From: Pseudomonadales bacterium
GTDB lineage: Bacteria; Pseudomonadota; Gammaproteobacteria; Pseudomonadales; UBA7239
Direction of reading: 5' to 3'
Length of the DNA: 64,000 bases
NCBI GenBank assembly: GCA_028280345.1
Contig: JANQLY010000006.1
Location: 1-64,000 of the forward strand
The translations under genes and the position numbers were made by a program. The notes below the pieces were generated by a model. The model did no database searches. It was not told where the DNA came from and was given only the letters and a program-made list of their open reading frames with translations. Shown piece by piece: positions 17,705 to 27,304 of the stretch (positions are counted from its first letter, which is position 1; each line of letters starts with the position of its first letter).

Positions 17705-18220
17705 TTAGTCCTTCAAAAGCGCGTTGTATATCTGTGCCATTTTATTATCAAAACAACAGAAAATAATCTGCTCCATGCGCGGCATCGTTGGCAGCATTTC
17801 CCGCACCGTTGCCACCGCAACCTCCGCCGCCTGCTGCAAGGGATAACCATAAACACCACAACTGATCGCGGGAAATGCGATAGAAGTAAATCCTTCATCC
17901 GCCGCAATTTTTAACGCACCGCCATAGGCATTGCGCAGCTCCACCGCTTCATTGTGTTCACCACCTGACCAGATCGGTCCCACCGTATGAATCACAGCAC
18001 GCGCGGGCAAATTAAACGCCGGGCTTAATTTCGCCTGCCCGGTTTTACAGCCACCGAGCTTACGCGTAAATTCCAACAGCTCTGGCCCTGCTGCACGGTG
18101 AATAGCGCCATCAACACCCCCTCCGCCCAGCAGAGAATTATTCGCCGCGTTAACAATCGCATCAACCTCAAGCGTTGTAATATCCGCCTGCATAACCACT
18201 AATTGAGTATCATGAGCCAT
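17705..18220 (-). CDS. Macro-domain O-acetyl-ADP-ribose deacetylase
   Basis: Stand-alone macro domain of 171 residues of the YmdB/MacroD type. It shows the ADP-ribose binding segment DAIVNAANNSLLGGGGVDGA followed by IHRAAG, the ARAVIHTVGPIW strand and the SIAFPAISCGVYGYPLQQAA loop. Members hydrolyse O-acetyl-ADP-ribose and remove mono-ADP-ribose from glutamate/aspartate. The Asn and Asp residues of the active-site loop are present. ATG 18220 has AGGTCAC upstream. The gene is divergent from the deazaflavin-type nitroreductase. The family assignment is certain; the in vivo target is not known. Confidence 0.93.
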   Translation of the reverse strand: MAHDTQLVVMQADITTLEVDAIVNAANNSLLGGGGVDGAIHRAAGPELLEFTRKLGGCKTGQAKLSPAFNLPARAVIHTVGPIWSGGEHNEAVELRNAYGGALKIAADEGFTSIAFPAISCGVYGYPLQQAAEVAVATVREMLPTMPRMEQIIFCCFDNKMAQIYNALLKD

Positions 18221-18326
18221 TTATTGTGACCTATAAAAATATACTCCATATCAAAATGAATCATAGCATTTAATCAACTCCGTGCTTTATTATCTCTCCC
18301 ACTGAGATCAAAATCGGACAACCCTC

Positions 18327-18785
18327 ATGATTCATAAATGGCTCGAAATTATTGCCACTTCCAAGGTATTAGTCTGGTTTGTAATCAATGTGCTCGCACC
18401 GCTTGACCGCCGTTTGCTGCTAGCCACCACAGGACGACTAAGCTTGACCGGTTCGAGCACCGTGCTACTTGTCACTACCGGTGCCAAAAGTGGCCAGACA
18501 CGCTATTCCTCACTGCCCGGCTTATCTCATAACGATGAAATTGTCTTGCTCGCCTCAAAAGGCGGTGCACCTGTGCATCCGGCCTGGTATCACAATATTG
18601 TAAAAAACCCTGAAGTCGAGCTTATTAAAGGCGGAGTTCGAAAAACCTATCGCGCGGAAGTCACAGAAGGTGAAACACGACAATATTATTGGCAATGGCT
18701 GCTAGAACAGTGGTCCGGTTTTGCCGCCTATGAAAAACGGGCAGCCCCGAGGGTACTGCCCGTTATTGTATTAAAACCCGAGTAA
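18327..18785 (+). CDS. Deazaflavin-type nitroreductase family protein (DDN-like)
   Basis: Protein of 152 residues with the split-beta-barrel pattern of F420H2-dependent nitroreductase/quinone reductases. Diagnostic pieces are LLVTTGAKSGQTRYSSLPGL and HPAWYHNIVKNPEVEL. The N-terminal hydrophobic helix (LVWFVINVLAPLD) is usual and may attach it to the membrane. Most relatives are actinobacterial. The cofactor is likely F420 but is not proven by sequence. A 9-bp stem (AACGGGCAG with its complement, 18736-18764) lies within the last codons. The gene ends 3 bases before the convergent aldehyde dehydrogenase, so the stem could help separate the transcripts. Confidence 0.82.
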   Translation: MIHKWLEIIATSKVLVWFVINVLAPLDRRLLLATTGRLSLTGSSTVLLVTTGAKSGQTRYSSLPGLSHNDEIVLLASKGGAPVHPAWYHNIVKNPEVELIKGGVRKTYRAEVTEGETRQYYWQWLLEQWSGFAAYEKRAAPRVLPVIVLKPE

Positions 18786-18788
18786 TAA

Positions 18789-20258
18789 TTACTTTGATAC
18801 GCCTAGCGCAATAGTTTTCGTTTCAAGGTATTCCTCAAAGCCTTCCTTACCCATCTCACGTCCAATACCGCTTTGCTTATAACCACCAAACGGGGCATCC
18901 GCAGCATAAAACACACCACCATTCACATTAATTGTGCCGGTGCGTATGCGGCGCGCCACTGCAAGCGCACGCTCGTCACTCGCAGAAGAAACACCCCCCG
19001 ACAAACCGAAGTCCGAATCATTAGCAATCCTCACCGCATCGTCATCATCCTTATAAGTAATAACTGACAACACTGGACCAAAGATTTCTTCCCGTGCAAT
19101 GGTCATATCATTAGTCACGTCCATAAATACCGTAGGCTGAATGTAATAACCTTTTTCCAAATGATCCGCCGGGCCACCGCCAGCAATACAGCGCGCACCT
19201 TCCGCCTTGCCTTTTTCAATATAAGACAACACACGATCATACTGGCGTTTGTTAATCACCGGGCCCATCAACTGATCTTCCGCTGCCGGGTCGCCGTATT
19301 GCACCATACCAATATAGGTTTTGATCAATTCTTCTGCTTCTTCCTTTTTCGATTCCGGAATCAACATACGGGTTTGCAATGCACATCCCTGCCCGGCATG
19401 AAAGCAGACAGGTATTACTGAAAACAGCGCCGAAGGCAAATCTGCATCATCGAGAATAATATTGGCGGATTTACCACCCAGTTCGAGAAAGACTTTTTTT
19501 ACAGTGTCTGCCGCACGCGCCATTATGTGCTTGCCTACTGCCGTAGAACCGGTAAATGACACCATATCGACACGCGGATCACCGACAAGTTGATCACCCA
19601 CCACTTTCGGTTCTTCAGAGGTAATCACATTAAATACACCGGCGGGAATATCCGTGTACTCCTTAATTACTCGACCCAACATCGTCGCGGACCAGGGTGT
19701 ATCCGGTGCGGCTTTGAGAATAACCGTACATCCTGCTGCAAGCGCGGGGATACACTTCGCCAGATTAATTTGCAGCGGCACATTCCACGGCGTAATACAT
19801 GCAACAACCCCGATTGCTTCCTTTTCAACAAAGCGGCGTGTCGGTTGTCCGATCGGTTCAGCCACACCAATATCGCGACTCCACTCAAACTTTGGCAGAG
19901 TTTCCAGTGTGTAATCGATAAAACCAATCGGCACATCACACTGCGGACCAATCTCACCACAAATACCCATCGGCGAACCGGTTTCCGCCGCAATCATTTT
20001 TTTAAACTCCGGCTGAATCTTGTTCAAGCCTTCCTTTAACTGGGTCAGACATTTGAGGCGGAAGTCGTGATTGGTTGACCAATCCGTCTCATCAAACGCG
20101 CGACGTGCTGCAGCAATCGCACGCTCCATATCTTCCGGTCCTGCATCAGCTACCTGGCCCATCTCCTCTTCTGTTGCCGGGTTAAAGTTCGGGTAGGTTT
20201 TCCCGGAAGCTGCATCACACAGCTCACCATCAATAAACAATCTGGTTTCAGGGTTCAT
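18789..20258 (-). CDS. Aldehyde dehydrogenase family protein
   Basis: NAD(P)+-dependent aldehyde dehydrogenase of 489 residues. The conserved landmarks are all present: TPWNVPLQINLAKCIPALAA with the catalytic Asn, the SFTGSTAVGKHI cofactor loop, the general-base Glu in LELGGKSANI, the nucleophilic Cys in AGQGCAL, and EIFGPVLSVITY and PFGGYKQSGIGREMG near the C-terminus. It is the last gene of a five-gene minus-strand run that starts at the thiolase-like gene (25483). It probably oxidises an aldehyde formed during catabolism of the same substrate. AGGAAC precedes ATG 20258. Substrate is not assignable. Confidence 0.93.
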   Translation of the reverse strand: MNPETRLFIDGELCDAASGKTYPNFNPATEEEMGQVADAGPEDMERAIAAARRAFDETDWSTNHDFRLKCLTQLKEGLNKIQPEFKKMIAAETGSPMGICGEIGPQCDVPIGFIDYTLETLPKFEWSRDIGVAEPIGQPTRRFVEKEAIGVVACITPWNVPLQINLAKCIPALAAGCTVILKAAPDTPWSATMLGRVIKEYTDIPAGVFNVITSEEPKVVGDQLVGDPRVDMVSFTGSTAVGKHIMARAADTVKKVFLELGGKSANIILDDADLPSALFSVIPVCFHAGQGCALQTRMLIPESKKEEAEELIKTYIGMVQYGDPAAEDQLMGPVINKRQYDRVLSYIEKGKAEGARCIAGGGPADHLEKGYYIQPTVFMDVTNDMTIAREEIFGPVLSVITYKDDDDAVRIANDSDFGLSGGVSSASDERALAVARRIRTGTINVNGGVFYAADAPFGGYKQSGIGREMGKEGFEEYLETKTIALGVSK

Positions 20259-20292
20259 ATTCAGTTCCTGTAAAAATCAAATAATGTATCAA

Positions 20293-21150
20293 TCAGTCTT
20301 TGCCTAAAAATATATCAGTAATCATCGCGCGCACATTCTCGGTTGCACGTAAGGTAATACCCGCTTCTTTTGCAGCCGCAAGCGCACAATCAAGATCTTT
20401 TTCACCAAGTGCAGCAAACGGACCAAAAATTTCCTGCATCTGTTCATCAGTACACGCCGGACGCAAACCATTGCGACCACTGATAAACGTATGCATTTGC
20501 TCATTAATAATCCCGTTGGACTTACCCACTTCACGCAGCACATCCTCGGACAAACCACAGGTCTGGGCGAGCTTTGATGCCTCGGCAACCGCCGTAAACT
20601 CTGCATAAGTAATCAGATTATTGCAGAGCTTAAGAATAATACCGACGCCAACATCCCCCGCATGGATAATTTTATCGGCAGAAGTTTCGTAAATCGGGCT
20701 GCACTTATCCAGGGTTTCTTTATCGGCACCCACCATATAGCACAGGGTCCCCTCCTCGGCACCTGAGGCACCACCGGTAATCGGTGCATCAATGATTTCA
20801 ATATTTTTTTCCTTACCCTCTTTGTTCCACTTCAATACCTCTGCTTGGGTAACTGTGCTGTGTATTGCCAACACACTGCCAGCCTGCATACTTTCCAACG
20901 CGCCTTCATCGCCATACAGCAGGGATTCCACATCGCGGCCATCGCGCACACACAAACCCACATGCTCACACACCGAGAACATTTGTTTTGGATACTCCAC
21001 AGCATTAGCCCCGAGCGCCACCAGGTCTTCCATAGCTTCAGGCACTACATCATAGACATATACATCAAAAGCATCACACACGAGGTGTTTGGCCATTGGC
21101 TTGCCAATATTACCCAGGCCGATAAAGCCCACTTTACGTTTTTCAGTCAT
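20293..21150 (-). CDS. NAD(P)-binding beta-hydroxyacid dehydrogenase
   Basis: Protein of 285 residues in the 3-hydroxyisobutyrate dehydrogenase/tartronate semialdehyde reductase superfamily. It has the N-terminal Rossmann motif GFIGLGNIGKPMAKHL, the substrate-binding DAPITGGASGAEEGTL loop and the catalytic Lys helix GVGIILKLCNNLITYAEF. All key residues for hydride transfer are intact. It sits between the DUF3089 gene (5-base gap) and the aldehyde dehydrogenase in the minus-strand catabolic run, so it may oxidise a beta-hydroxy intermediate to the aldehyde or keto form used next. The exact substrate is unknown. Confidence 0.9.
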   Translation of the reverse strand: MTEKRKVGFIGLGNIGKPMAKHLVCDAFDVYVYDVVPEAMEDLVALGANAVEYPKQMFSVCEHVGLCVRDGRDVESLLYGDEGALESMQAGSVLAIHSTVTQAEVLKWNKEGKEKNIEIIDAPITGGASGAEEGTLCYMVGADKETLDKCSPIYETSADKIIHAGDVGVGIILKLCNNLITYAEFTAVAEASKLAQTCGLSEDVLREVGKSNGIINEQMHTFISGRNGLRPACTDEQMQEIFGPFAALGEKDLDCALAAAKEAGITLRATENVRAMITDIFLGKD

Positions 21151-21155
21151 ACGCC

Positions 21156-22268
21156 TTATTTCGCCTCTTGAGCTTTGAAATATTCGCTGGCACGGAGTTT
21201 TGCATTGTTGCGAATACTGTCGAAATAAAAATTAATATCATAGGTGTGATAACCATAACCATTCTCAAACAAAGCTGCGGTATAACCGCTGATCGCAGGC
21301 CTTTCCTTTATCCACACCATGCCTTCAGGCCCGCACCGTGCACCTACTACATTACTACTTAACGGGCCGTTATCTTTAAACAGGACACGGTAGCTGGCCA
21401 TAGGTATTGATCCCTGATTTACAGATTTATCGACATACTCTTCATCTGCACGCCAACTTAAGGGGTTCACACAGTAAACACTGTCCAGTCCTTTTTCGCC
21501 CACCCAGTGATAAGGGTCACCACCTTCAAGCAGAGTATTCCAGGTCACAAAGCAGCCAATCTGCTCTGCACTTTCACATAGCGGTATCTGCTCAAACCAC
21601 GGAACATCAGCAATGGTATTACCAATCAGATAGCCCGCAACAAACTGTTCCGCCAACGGCTTGCCTTCTACCATTTCACGCAGCAAACGAATCGTGTGCA
21701 GGGTGCCCTGGCTGTGAGAGGCAATAATAAACGGACGCCCCTCATTCCAGTGTTCAAGATAGTGCTCAAAAGCACGCCTGACATCGCTATAGGCCAGCGC
21801 TGTGGCCTTGTGCATACTACCTCTATCTTCCGCCCCCCAGATTGGCATACGCACAGAACGATAGAAAGGCGCGTAGATTTTCCCTGCACCATTAAACGCC
21901 GTGACATGCTGAGGTAAGGACCCATAATTAACGGTCATGTTATGTAACAGATTATCGAGACCGGCAACCCAGTAGTCACCATAAAAAGCTGCCGTTGGAT
22001 AAACAAAAAACACATCGACTCTGGCATCGGCCTGTGCATCAATATAACCGCCATTGGCGGGCAACCAGTCTGCCCCATCTTCAGTCCAGGGCAGTGCAGC
22101 CCAGGTTTCTTCATTATTATAGTCAGGAGCCGGTGGCAATGACGTTTCTTCAAACGGTGTTTCAGGCACCGACATCATCCAGGCAATCAACAAAGGCTTA
22201 CCCGCGATATAACCCACCACACCTAGCAACAGCAGAACCAAGACAATTCGTAGTAATTTAACCATCAT
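21156..22268 (-). CDS. DUF3089 family putative alpha/beta hydrolase
   Basis: Protein of 370 residues with an N-terminal signal anchor (IVLVLLLLGVVGYIAGKPLL), so probably exported or membrane-tethered. The DUF3089 pattern is clear: VDVFFVYPTAAFYGDYWVAG, SDVRRAFEHYLEHWNEGRPF and the nucleophile elbow IIASHSQGTLHTIRLL, with Ser as the predicted nucleophile. These features suggest a lipase/esterase-type hydrolase, but activity of the family is little characterised. It lies in the minus-strand catabolic run, 5 bases from the downstream dehydrogenase. It could release an acid or alcohol from an ester before CoA activation, which is inference. AGGAG precedes the ATG pair at 22268/22265. Confidence 0.82.
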   Translation of the reverse strand: MMVKLLRIVLVLLLLGVVGYIAGKPLLIAWMMSVPETPFEETSLPPAPDYNNEETWAALPWTEDGADWLPANGGYIDAQADARVDVFFVYPTAAFYGDYWVAGLDNLLHNMTVNYGSLPQHVTAFNGAGKIYAPFYRSVRMPIWGAEDRGSMHKATALAYSDVRRAFEHYLEHWNEGRPFIIASHSQGTLHTIRLLREMVEGKPLAEQFVAGYLIGNTIADVPWFEQIPLCESAEQIGCFVTWNTLLEGGDPYHWVGEKGLDSVYCVNPLSWRADEEYVDKSVNQGSIPMASYRVLFKDNGPLSSNVVGARCGPEGMVWIKERPAISGYTAALFENGYGYHTYDINFYFDSIRNNAKLRASEYFKAQEAK

Positions 22269-22342
22269 GCAACTCCTGTTTAGTGCCTTACCTTTTCAAT
22301 GCTTGCATAAACAATATGTCGAGTTATGCAACAAGCAACAAG

Positions 22343-23962
22343 CTATTTGACGAGTTTGAAGTCCGTCTTTGTTCTGTCCCAAGTTTTATCTGTCACGCCT
22401 TTCTCACGCAACTTGTACTTCTGCACCTTGTTGGTCGGCGTATAGGGTAAATCATCTACAAACTCGATATAGCGCGGCACAAAGAAATACGGCGCATTGT
22501 CATTAACAAAGCGAGCCAATTCCTCTTCGGCAAGGCTCTCACCGGGCTTTAAAATCACATCCACTTTAACTTCAGCTTCATTTTCAATATGCTCCGACGG
22601 AATACCAAAACAGGCAACTGCTTGCACCGCCGGGTGCTGCATAATCTGCCCTTCAACTTGCAGCGAAGAAATATTGCGACCCTTGTCGCGAATAAAGTCA
22701 CTCTTGCGATCAAGGAAGAACAAATCACCATCGCCATCACGCACACCGAGATCCCCGGTGCGATACCACTCGCCGTGATAGGAGTTTTTAGTCGCTGCTT
22801 CGTTTTCAAAATAACCGTTAAAAATCACATGAGGGCGCAGTGGTTTAATACAAAACTCTCCTGGCTCACCTGGCGCACACTCTTCACCCGCATCATTACG
22901 CACAGTGACTTCCATGCCACCACAGGGCTCGCCGAGGCAATTAGGTTTCCACTCCTTTACCCCGTCTTCAATACATTTCATGATCGCTGCCGCTTCACTC
23001 TGGCCATAGCCTTTATTGACTTTCTCCAGGCCAAAACGCTGCATGAAGGGTTTTGTTAATTGCGGCGGTAATGGAATCACATTGGCATTACGCAGCGTAC
23101 TGTTGGCATCATCGGGTGTTTCCGGCGCATTCCACAGAAACATGTGCATGGCGCCCAATGTGGTCGTTTCTGTTGCTTTGTAATGCGCAATCCGGTTCCA
23201 GAAATCCGACGCAGAGAAATGCTCATCAAGTGCCACCGGCAAACCAGCCACAATACCGCGGAACACATTGGTGATCCATGCGCCGGTGTTGTAGAGCGGC
23301 AAGCAATTGTAAAGCACATCATCTTCTTCGGCACCGAAGTAACCGAGTGCACTCTCGGCTGCCTCAATCCAGACATTGTGCGGCTGCAAGACTCCCTTTG
23401 ATTTACCTGTCGTACCAGACGTCCAGAGAATGGCACAGGTGTCGCCATAGTCAATATCAATAGCCGGAGGTTCATCGGTTGAGCATTGCTCAAATGACGC
23501 CAGTGTCACAGTATCAGCCGGTGCTGTAGCACCATCGTTTTCTTTCACGACCAGTTTGCCAGCCTTAGCCATATCATCACCTAATGCTTCCTGCAAACGC
23601 GGCAACTTATCAGTATCGGTAACGGTCACTGAACCTTTTGAATCGAGAATAGACTCGGCAAGCCAGGCGCCTTTGTAATCACCGTTAATCGGTACCCAGA
23701 CTGCTCCAAGTTTATTCGCAGCAAATGCCATCAGAATAAACTCCACACAGGAACGCATGAAGATAACCACTCTGTCACCTTGCCCCACTCCGAGATCCGC
23801 AAGACCATGGGCATATTGATTGACGATACTGTTGGCTTCAGCAAACGTCCAAACTTTATCATCGCTGAGATAACACGGTTTATCGGGAACCTGTTGAGAC
23901 TGCAAGTAAAGAATACGACCGAGGGTGCGATCAGAGACATTATCCAGAGGCAAGATATTCAT
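22343..23962 (-). CDS. Acyl-CoA synthetase (AMP-binding) 1
   Basis: Acyl/aryl-CoA ligase of 539 residues from the ANL superfamily. The P-loop-like motif is ILWTSGTTGKSKGVLQPHN. Later come GYGQSEAAAIM, the hinge WYRTGDLGVRDGDGDLFFLD and RKSDFIRDKGRNIS, and the catalytic C-terminal Lys region PYTPTNKVQKYKLRE. It should activate a carboxylate with ATP to form the CoA thioester. It lies second in the minus-strand run, after the thiolase-like gene (33-base gap). AAGGAA precedes ATG 23962. A second, different ligase is encoded in the opposite arm (29818), suggesting two distinct acid intermediates. Confidence 0.92.
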   Translation of the reverse strand: MNILPLDNVSDRTLGRILYLQSQQVPDKPCYLSDDKVWTFAEANSIVNQYAHGLADLGVGQGDRVVIFMRSCVEFILMAFAANKLGAVWVPINGDYKGAWLAESILDSKGSVTVTDTDKLPRLQEALGDDMAKAGKLVVKENDGATAPADTVTLASFEQCSTDEPPAIDIDYGDTCAILWTSGTTGKSKGVLQPHNVWIEAAESALGYFGAEEDDVLYNCLPLYNTGAWITNVFRGIVAGLPVALDEHFSASDFWNRIAHYKATETTTLGAMHMFLWNAPETPDDANSTLRNANVIPLPPQLTKPFMQRFGLEKVNKGYGQSEAAAIMKCIEDGVKEWKPNCLGEPCGGMEVTVRNDAGEECAPGEPGEFCIKPLRPHVIFNGYFENEAATKNSYHGEWYRTGDLGVRDGDGDLFFLDRKSDFIRDKGRNISSLQVEGQIMQHPAVQAVACFGIPSEHIENEAEVKVDVILKPGESLAEEELARFVNDNAPYFFVPRYIEFVDDLPYTPTNKVQKYKLREKGVTDKTWDRTKTDFKLVK

Positions 23963-23995
23963 GGGTGATTTCCTTAAAACAGTAAATGTATGTGG

Positions 23996-25483
23996 TTAAC
24001 AGGTAAACGTACGATCTTCCTGTATATCTACCTCCCTGCCAACAAATTCTTCTGTCATCATTTGTTGTAACAGGTCTTTATCCATAGTTTTTACGACAGT
24101 TCGTCCTTCAGGGGTATCGCAATAGACAAAAGCATGTGACGGCTCATTGGCAATATGCGCAACAGTATAACCAGCAATTGTCGCTGCCCCCGTATAGTCC
24201 AGCGTCGTTGCTAAAGGCTCGTCTACTTTGGCGACTTCTTCAGTGACATCGGCAAAACCGTAACCGTTCGCACCAGGCTGGTTCGACAGGATAGTGACCG
24301 CATGCTTGCCAAAAATACCACTGAGGTTGGATACCAGACCCATGGTTTGCTCATCTTGTGGCGCCTCGCGCAGTACATCTGCCATACGTACCACACTATC
24401 GATAGAAGCATGGTTATAAGGACCACCGGCAAATGCCATACATCCGGAAACCGACCACTCACAGACATCTTCAAGCTCAAGATCACGTGCATAGGTTTGC
24501 ACCGGTGCCGGAAAACAGGAGTACAACTCGGCCTTATTGACATCCTGCGGCTGGATACCCGCCAGCTCATAGGCTTTTTTACCGGCTATCACTGCACCGG
24601 GCTGCGAGTGTAATTGTTGCTTTTGTGCCAGACATACCACATGACGGTTTTGCGCGCCTGCCAGTGGATAGATCCAGTTGCTATTATCAAGGCCCAGCTC
24701 TTTTGCTTTACCCGCCGAACACACCAACAGGGCAGCAGCCTGGTTGACATTCCACTGGCTGTTAAATTTCTTTGTATAGGGAAATGCGAGCATGGCATTC
24801 TTGTCAGTCGGATTGCGGATATCATCTGCTGCAACAACTTCCTGCTTCCAGGCACGGGGATTTTGCGAGGCAATTTCACTGAAACGGCTGTACAACTGCG
24901 CAATATTGTCGCGATGCTCCTCCATGCTCCAACCCCTGTCAGCACGAATAGCTGACTCAATAACCGAAAATAATTCAACTGGCATAAAGATGCCCGCAGC
25001 CACCTCGGTATCCGTGGCAAATGGGTCGGGAATACCCACATAGAGGTCCGGCTCCGGGTCGTCTTCGCCCTGTACCGTCGAAGTAACTTCTTCCCCGGCA
25101 ATTTTTGCACGCAGCTCGCGGTATTTTGCCTCACCACCAACGACTACACCGATATCCAGCTCTCCATCACTGATCGCATTGCATACATCAAACAACGCAC
25201 CAAGCTGCAAATTCCCCACGTCCGCAAGAATACTTTTGGCAGATTCACAGCCGAGCTGATCGGCAATCAGCTTGCCGGGGTTTTTATACTCCCACATGCC
25301 TTTGAGCACAGTAATCGACTGAATCTGCCTGGCTATTTCCGCATTACCGGTATCTTGCACCGCATCCTCAACCGCTTTAACCATCAATTGGCAAGCTTCG
25401 GAACTTGCCTGCGCATCATCCAGTTTTTCCTGACTAAATCCGACTCCAATAATTACCGGTGTATTGGCTGCCAAGTCATTCAT
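23996..25483 (-). CDS. Thiolase-like protein lacking catalytic cysteines
   Basis: Protein of 495 residues with a thiolase superfamily layout (VIIGVGFSQE start, duplicated beta-alpha core, GGPYNHASID near 350). About 100 C-terminal residues extend beyond a normal thiolase (TGAATIAGYTVAHIANEPSH onward), resembling an OB-like domain. The nucleophilic Cys expected near residue 90 is replaced (DVGNLQLGALFDV). The second active-site Cys near 390 is also missing (SGIFGKHAVTIL). This matches thiolase-like protein type 1, described in mycobacteria with an extra C-terminal domain. It may be a non-condensing CoA-binding protein or a distinct enzyme. It is first in the minus-strand run, with GAGGAG upstream. 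Confidence 0.82.
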   Translation of the reverse strand: MNDLAANTPVIIGVGFSQEKLDDAQASSEACQLMVKAVEDAVQDTGNAEIARQIQSITVLKGMWEYKNPGKLIADQLGCESAKSILADVGNLQLGALFDVCNAISDGELDIGVVVGGEAKYRELRAKIAGEEVTSTVQGEDDPEPDLYVGIPDPFATDTEVAAGIFMPVELFSVIESAIRADRGWSMEEHRDNIAQLYSRFSEIASQNPRAWKQEVVAADDIRNPTDKNAMLAFPYTKKFNSQWNVNQAAALLVCSAGKAKELGLDNSNWIYPLAGAQNRHVVCLAQKQQLHSQPGAVIAGKKAYELAGIQPQDVNKAELYSCFPAPVQTYARDLELEDVCEWSVSGCMAFAGGPYNHASIDSVVRMADVLREAPQDEQTMGLVSNLSGIFGKHAVTILSNQPGANGYGFADVTEEVAKVDEPLATTLDYTGAATIAGYTVAHIANEPSHAFVYCDTPEGRTVVKTMDKDLLQQMMTEEFVGREVDIQEDRTFTC

Positions 25484-25647
25484 TAATTCACTTCTCCTCT
25501 ACTTTAATCTGCTGCTCTTGATCACAGTGGTGTGTGTACTTTACAACAGGTTGGGTATATTTCACGCTACGAAAAACGGGCTTTTTCCGATATTTTCAAC
25601 CGGGTAAAGTGCCGCCCACCTGATTGCGGTATATCAGTATATTCTCG

Positions 25648-25661
25648 TATACTATAGTATA
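25648..25661. promoter_or_regulatory. Putative TetR operator (catabolic arm promoter)
   Basis: Perfect dyad TATACTATAGTATA in the 260-base divergent region between the thiolase-like gene (start 25483) and the aldehyde dehydrogenase (start 25744). The extended form CGTATACTNNAGTATATTA is shared base for base with a site just before the tetR gene at 49.35 kb. An extra half-site CAGTATA lies at 25635-25641. The TATACT half resembles a sigma-70 -10 box, so binding would probably block transcription. Assignment to the TetR encoded at 49382 is inference from the shared sequence. Confidence 0.7.
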
Positions 25662-25743
25662 TTACCTTGTTGTCTTTAGGTAAAAATACGAAATACGATA
25701 CAGCCAATTTCCACCGGCAAATCCCAGGCAACGAGGCAAGATT

Positions 25744-27246
25744 ATGACTGAAAATGCGTCCAGCTACAGCGTCGATAACAATACCGACATCGGCTCAACC
25801 AGCGCCAAAATGCAGGCCCTGCTACAACGCCAGAAACAGGCCTTTATCAAGGAAGGCGCCGTCAGTGCCGAAACACGTATAGACCGCCTCACCCGTGCCT
25901 ACCGCATGATCGGTGAAAACCAGCAAGCCATTCTCGACGCAAGCAGCGCCGACTTTGGCTGCCACTCCAGACACCAGACTCAGATGTCAGAAGTTATGGC
26001 CGTTATGGGTGGCTTTGATCACAACATCAAGCACGTACGTAAATGGATGAAACCGGAAAAACGCCCGGTCATGTTTCCAATGAACCTGATGGGTGCACGT
26101 GCCCGCGTAGAATATGTGCCCAAGGGCGTGATCGGCTGCCTCGGCACCTGGAACTTTCCGGTCTATACTGCGATTCTGCCGGTTGCCGGTATCTTTGCTG
26201 CGGGTAACCGCGCTATGGTCAAACTCTCGGAGCTCAATCCGAATATCGCTGAGCTGTTACAAGAGTTGATTGGCAAATACTTTGACGAAACCGAACTCGC
26301 CGGCTTTTACGGCGGTCCGGAGCTCGGTGCCGAATTCGCCGCAATGCCTTTTGACCATCTGATCTTTACCGGTGGCACCCACATTGGTCGACATATTCTC
26401 GACGCGGCAAAAGCCAATCTCACACCGTGCACGCTAGAACTTGGCGGCAAGTCGCCCGTTATTGTGGGCCGCTCCTACGACATTAACAAAGCCGCGGAAC
26501 GTATCATGACGGGCAAAGCTCTGAATCTGGGCCAGGCCTGTCTCGCACCGGACTATGTGTTTGTACCAAAGGAAAAGAAAGAAGAGTTCCTATCCACTGC
26601 AATCAGCTTTTTTTCCGAACTGTTTCCCACCATTCTCGACAACCCGGACTACACCTCAGTCATTAATGCGCGCCACCATGCGCGTCTAAGCAGCTATATT
26701 GAGGATGCGAAAGCCAAAGGCGGCGATGTACGGGAAATTAATCCCGCCAACGAAAACCTGAGTGTCGGCGAAAGTGGTAGCCAACCCGCTGGCACGCATA
26801 AACTGCCGATGACACTCGTGGTTGAACCCAACGATGACATGCTCTGCATGCAGGAGGAATTATTCGGTGCGATGCTTTGCGTAAAAACCTATGACCATGT
26901 AGACGATTGCATTGACTATATTAATGCACGCCCTCGCCCCCTGGGCTTGTACTACTTTGGCGAAGACCCGACAGAGGAACGCAAGGTTCTCGACCATACC
27001 ATTAGCGGTGGTGTGACCATTAACGATGTTATGGCCCATTCAAGCTGTGAAGATCTACCATTTGGTGGCATTGGCAATTCCGGCATGGGTGCCTATCACG
27101 GTATCGAAGGCTTTCGCACGTTCAGTCACCCGCGCGCGGTTTTCAAACAAACCAAACTGGATCTGATGAAACTCTCGGGGATGCTGCCACCCTACGGTGA
27201 CAAATGTCAGAAGCAACTGGACAACTTGACCAAACTTAAACGCTAA
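25744..27246 (+). CDS. Coniferyl aldehyde dehydrogenase-type ALDH
   Basis: Aldehyde dehydrogenase of 500 residues in the class-3/coniferyl aldehyde dehydrogenase group. It lacks the long N-terminal arm of classical ALDHs and shows VIGCLGTWNFPVYTAILPV, FTGGTHIGRHI, the Glu in CTLELGGKSPVI and the nucleophilic Cys in LNLGQACLAPDYVF. The PFGGIGNSGMGAYHGIEGFR followed by TFSHPRAV end is typical of this group. Members oxidise fatty or aromatic aldehydes. It is the first gene of the plus arm, 82 bases downstream of the putative operator, with GAGG before ATG 25744. A different ALDH closes the opposite arm. Confidence 0.9.
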   Translation: MTENASSYSVDNNTDIGSTSAKMQALLQRQKQAFIKEGAVSAETRIDRLTRAYRMIGENQQAILDASSADFGCHSRHQTQMSEVMAVMGGFDHNIKHVRKWMKPEKRPVMFPMNLMGARARVEYVPKGVIGCLGTWNFPVYTAILPVAGIFAAGNRAMVKLSELNPNIAELLQELIGKYFDETELAGFYGGPELGAEFAAMPFDHLIFTGGTHIGRHILDAAKANLTPCTLELGGKSPVIVGRSYDINKAAERIMTGKALNLGQACLAPDYVFVPKEKKEEFLSTAISFFSELFPTILDNPDYTSVINARHHARLSSYIEDAKAKGGDVREINPANENLSVGESGSQPAGTHKLPMTLVVEPNDDMLCMQEELFGAMLCVKTYDHVDDCIDYINARPRPLGLYYFGEDPTEERKVLDHTISGGVTINDVMAHSSCEDLPFGGIGNSGMGAYHGIEGFRTFSHPRAVFKQTKLDLMKLSGMLPPYGDKCQKQLDNLTKLKR

Positions 27247-27304
27247 CCCGCTAAAAGTCTTCCACCGCTAAACAACGCAGCCGCTTATACTGAGGTTAAA
27301 TTCG

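Noticed and set aside
18736..18764. 9-bp hairpin as a dedicated terminator between 18327-18785 and 18789-20258
   Set aside because: It lies inside the coding sequence and has no T-run; recorded only as a note to the gene.
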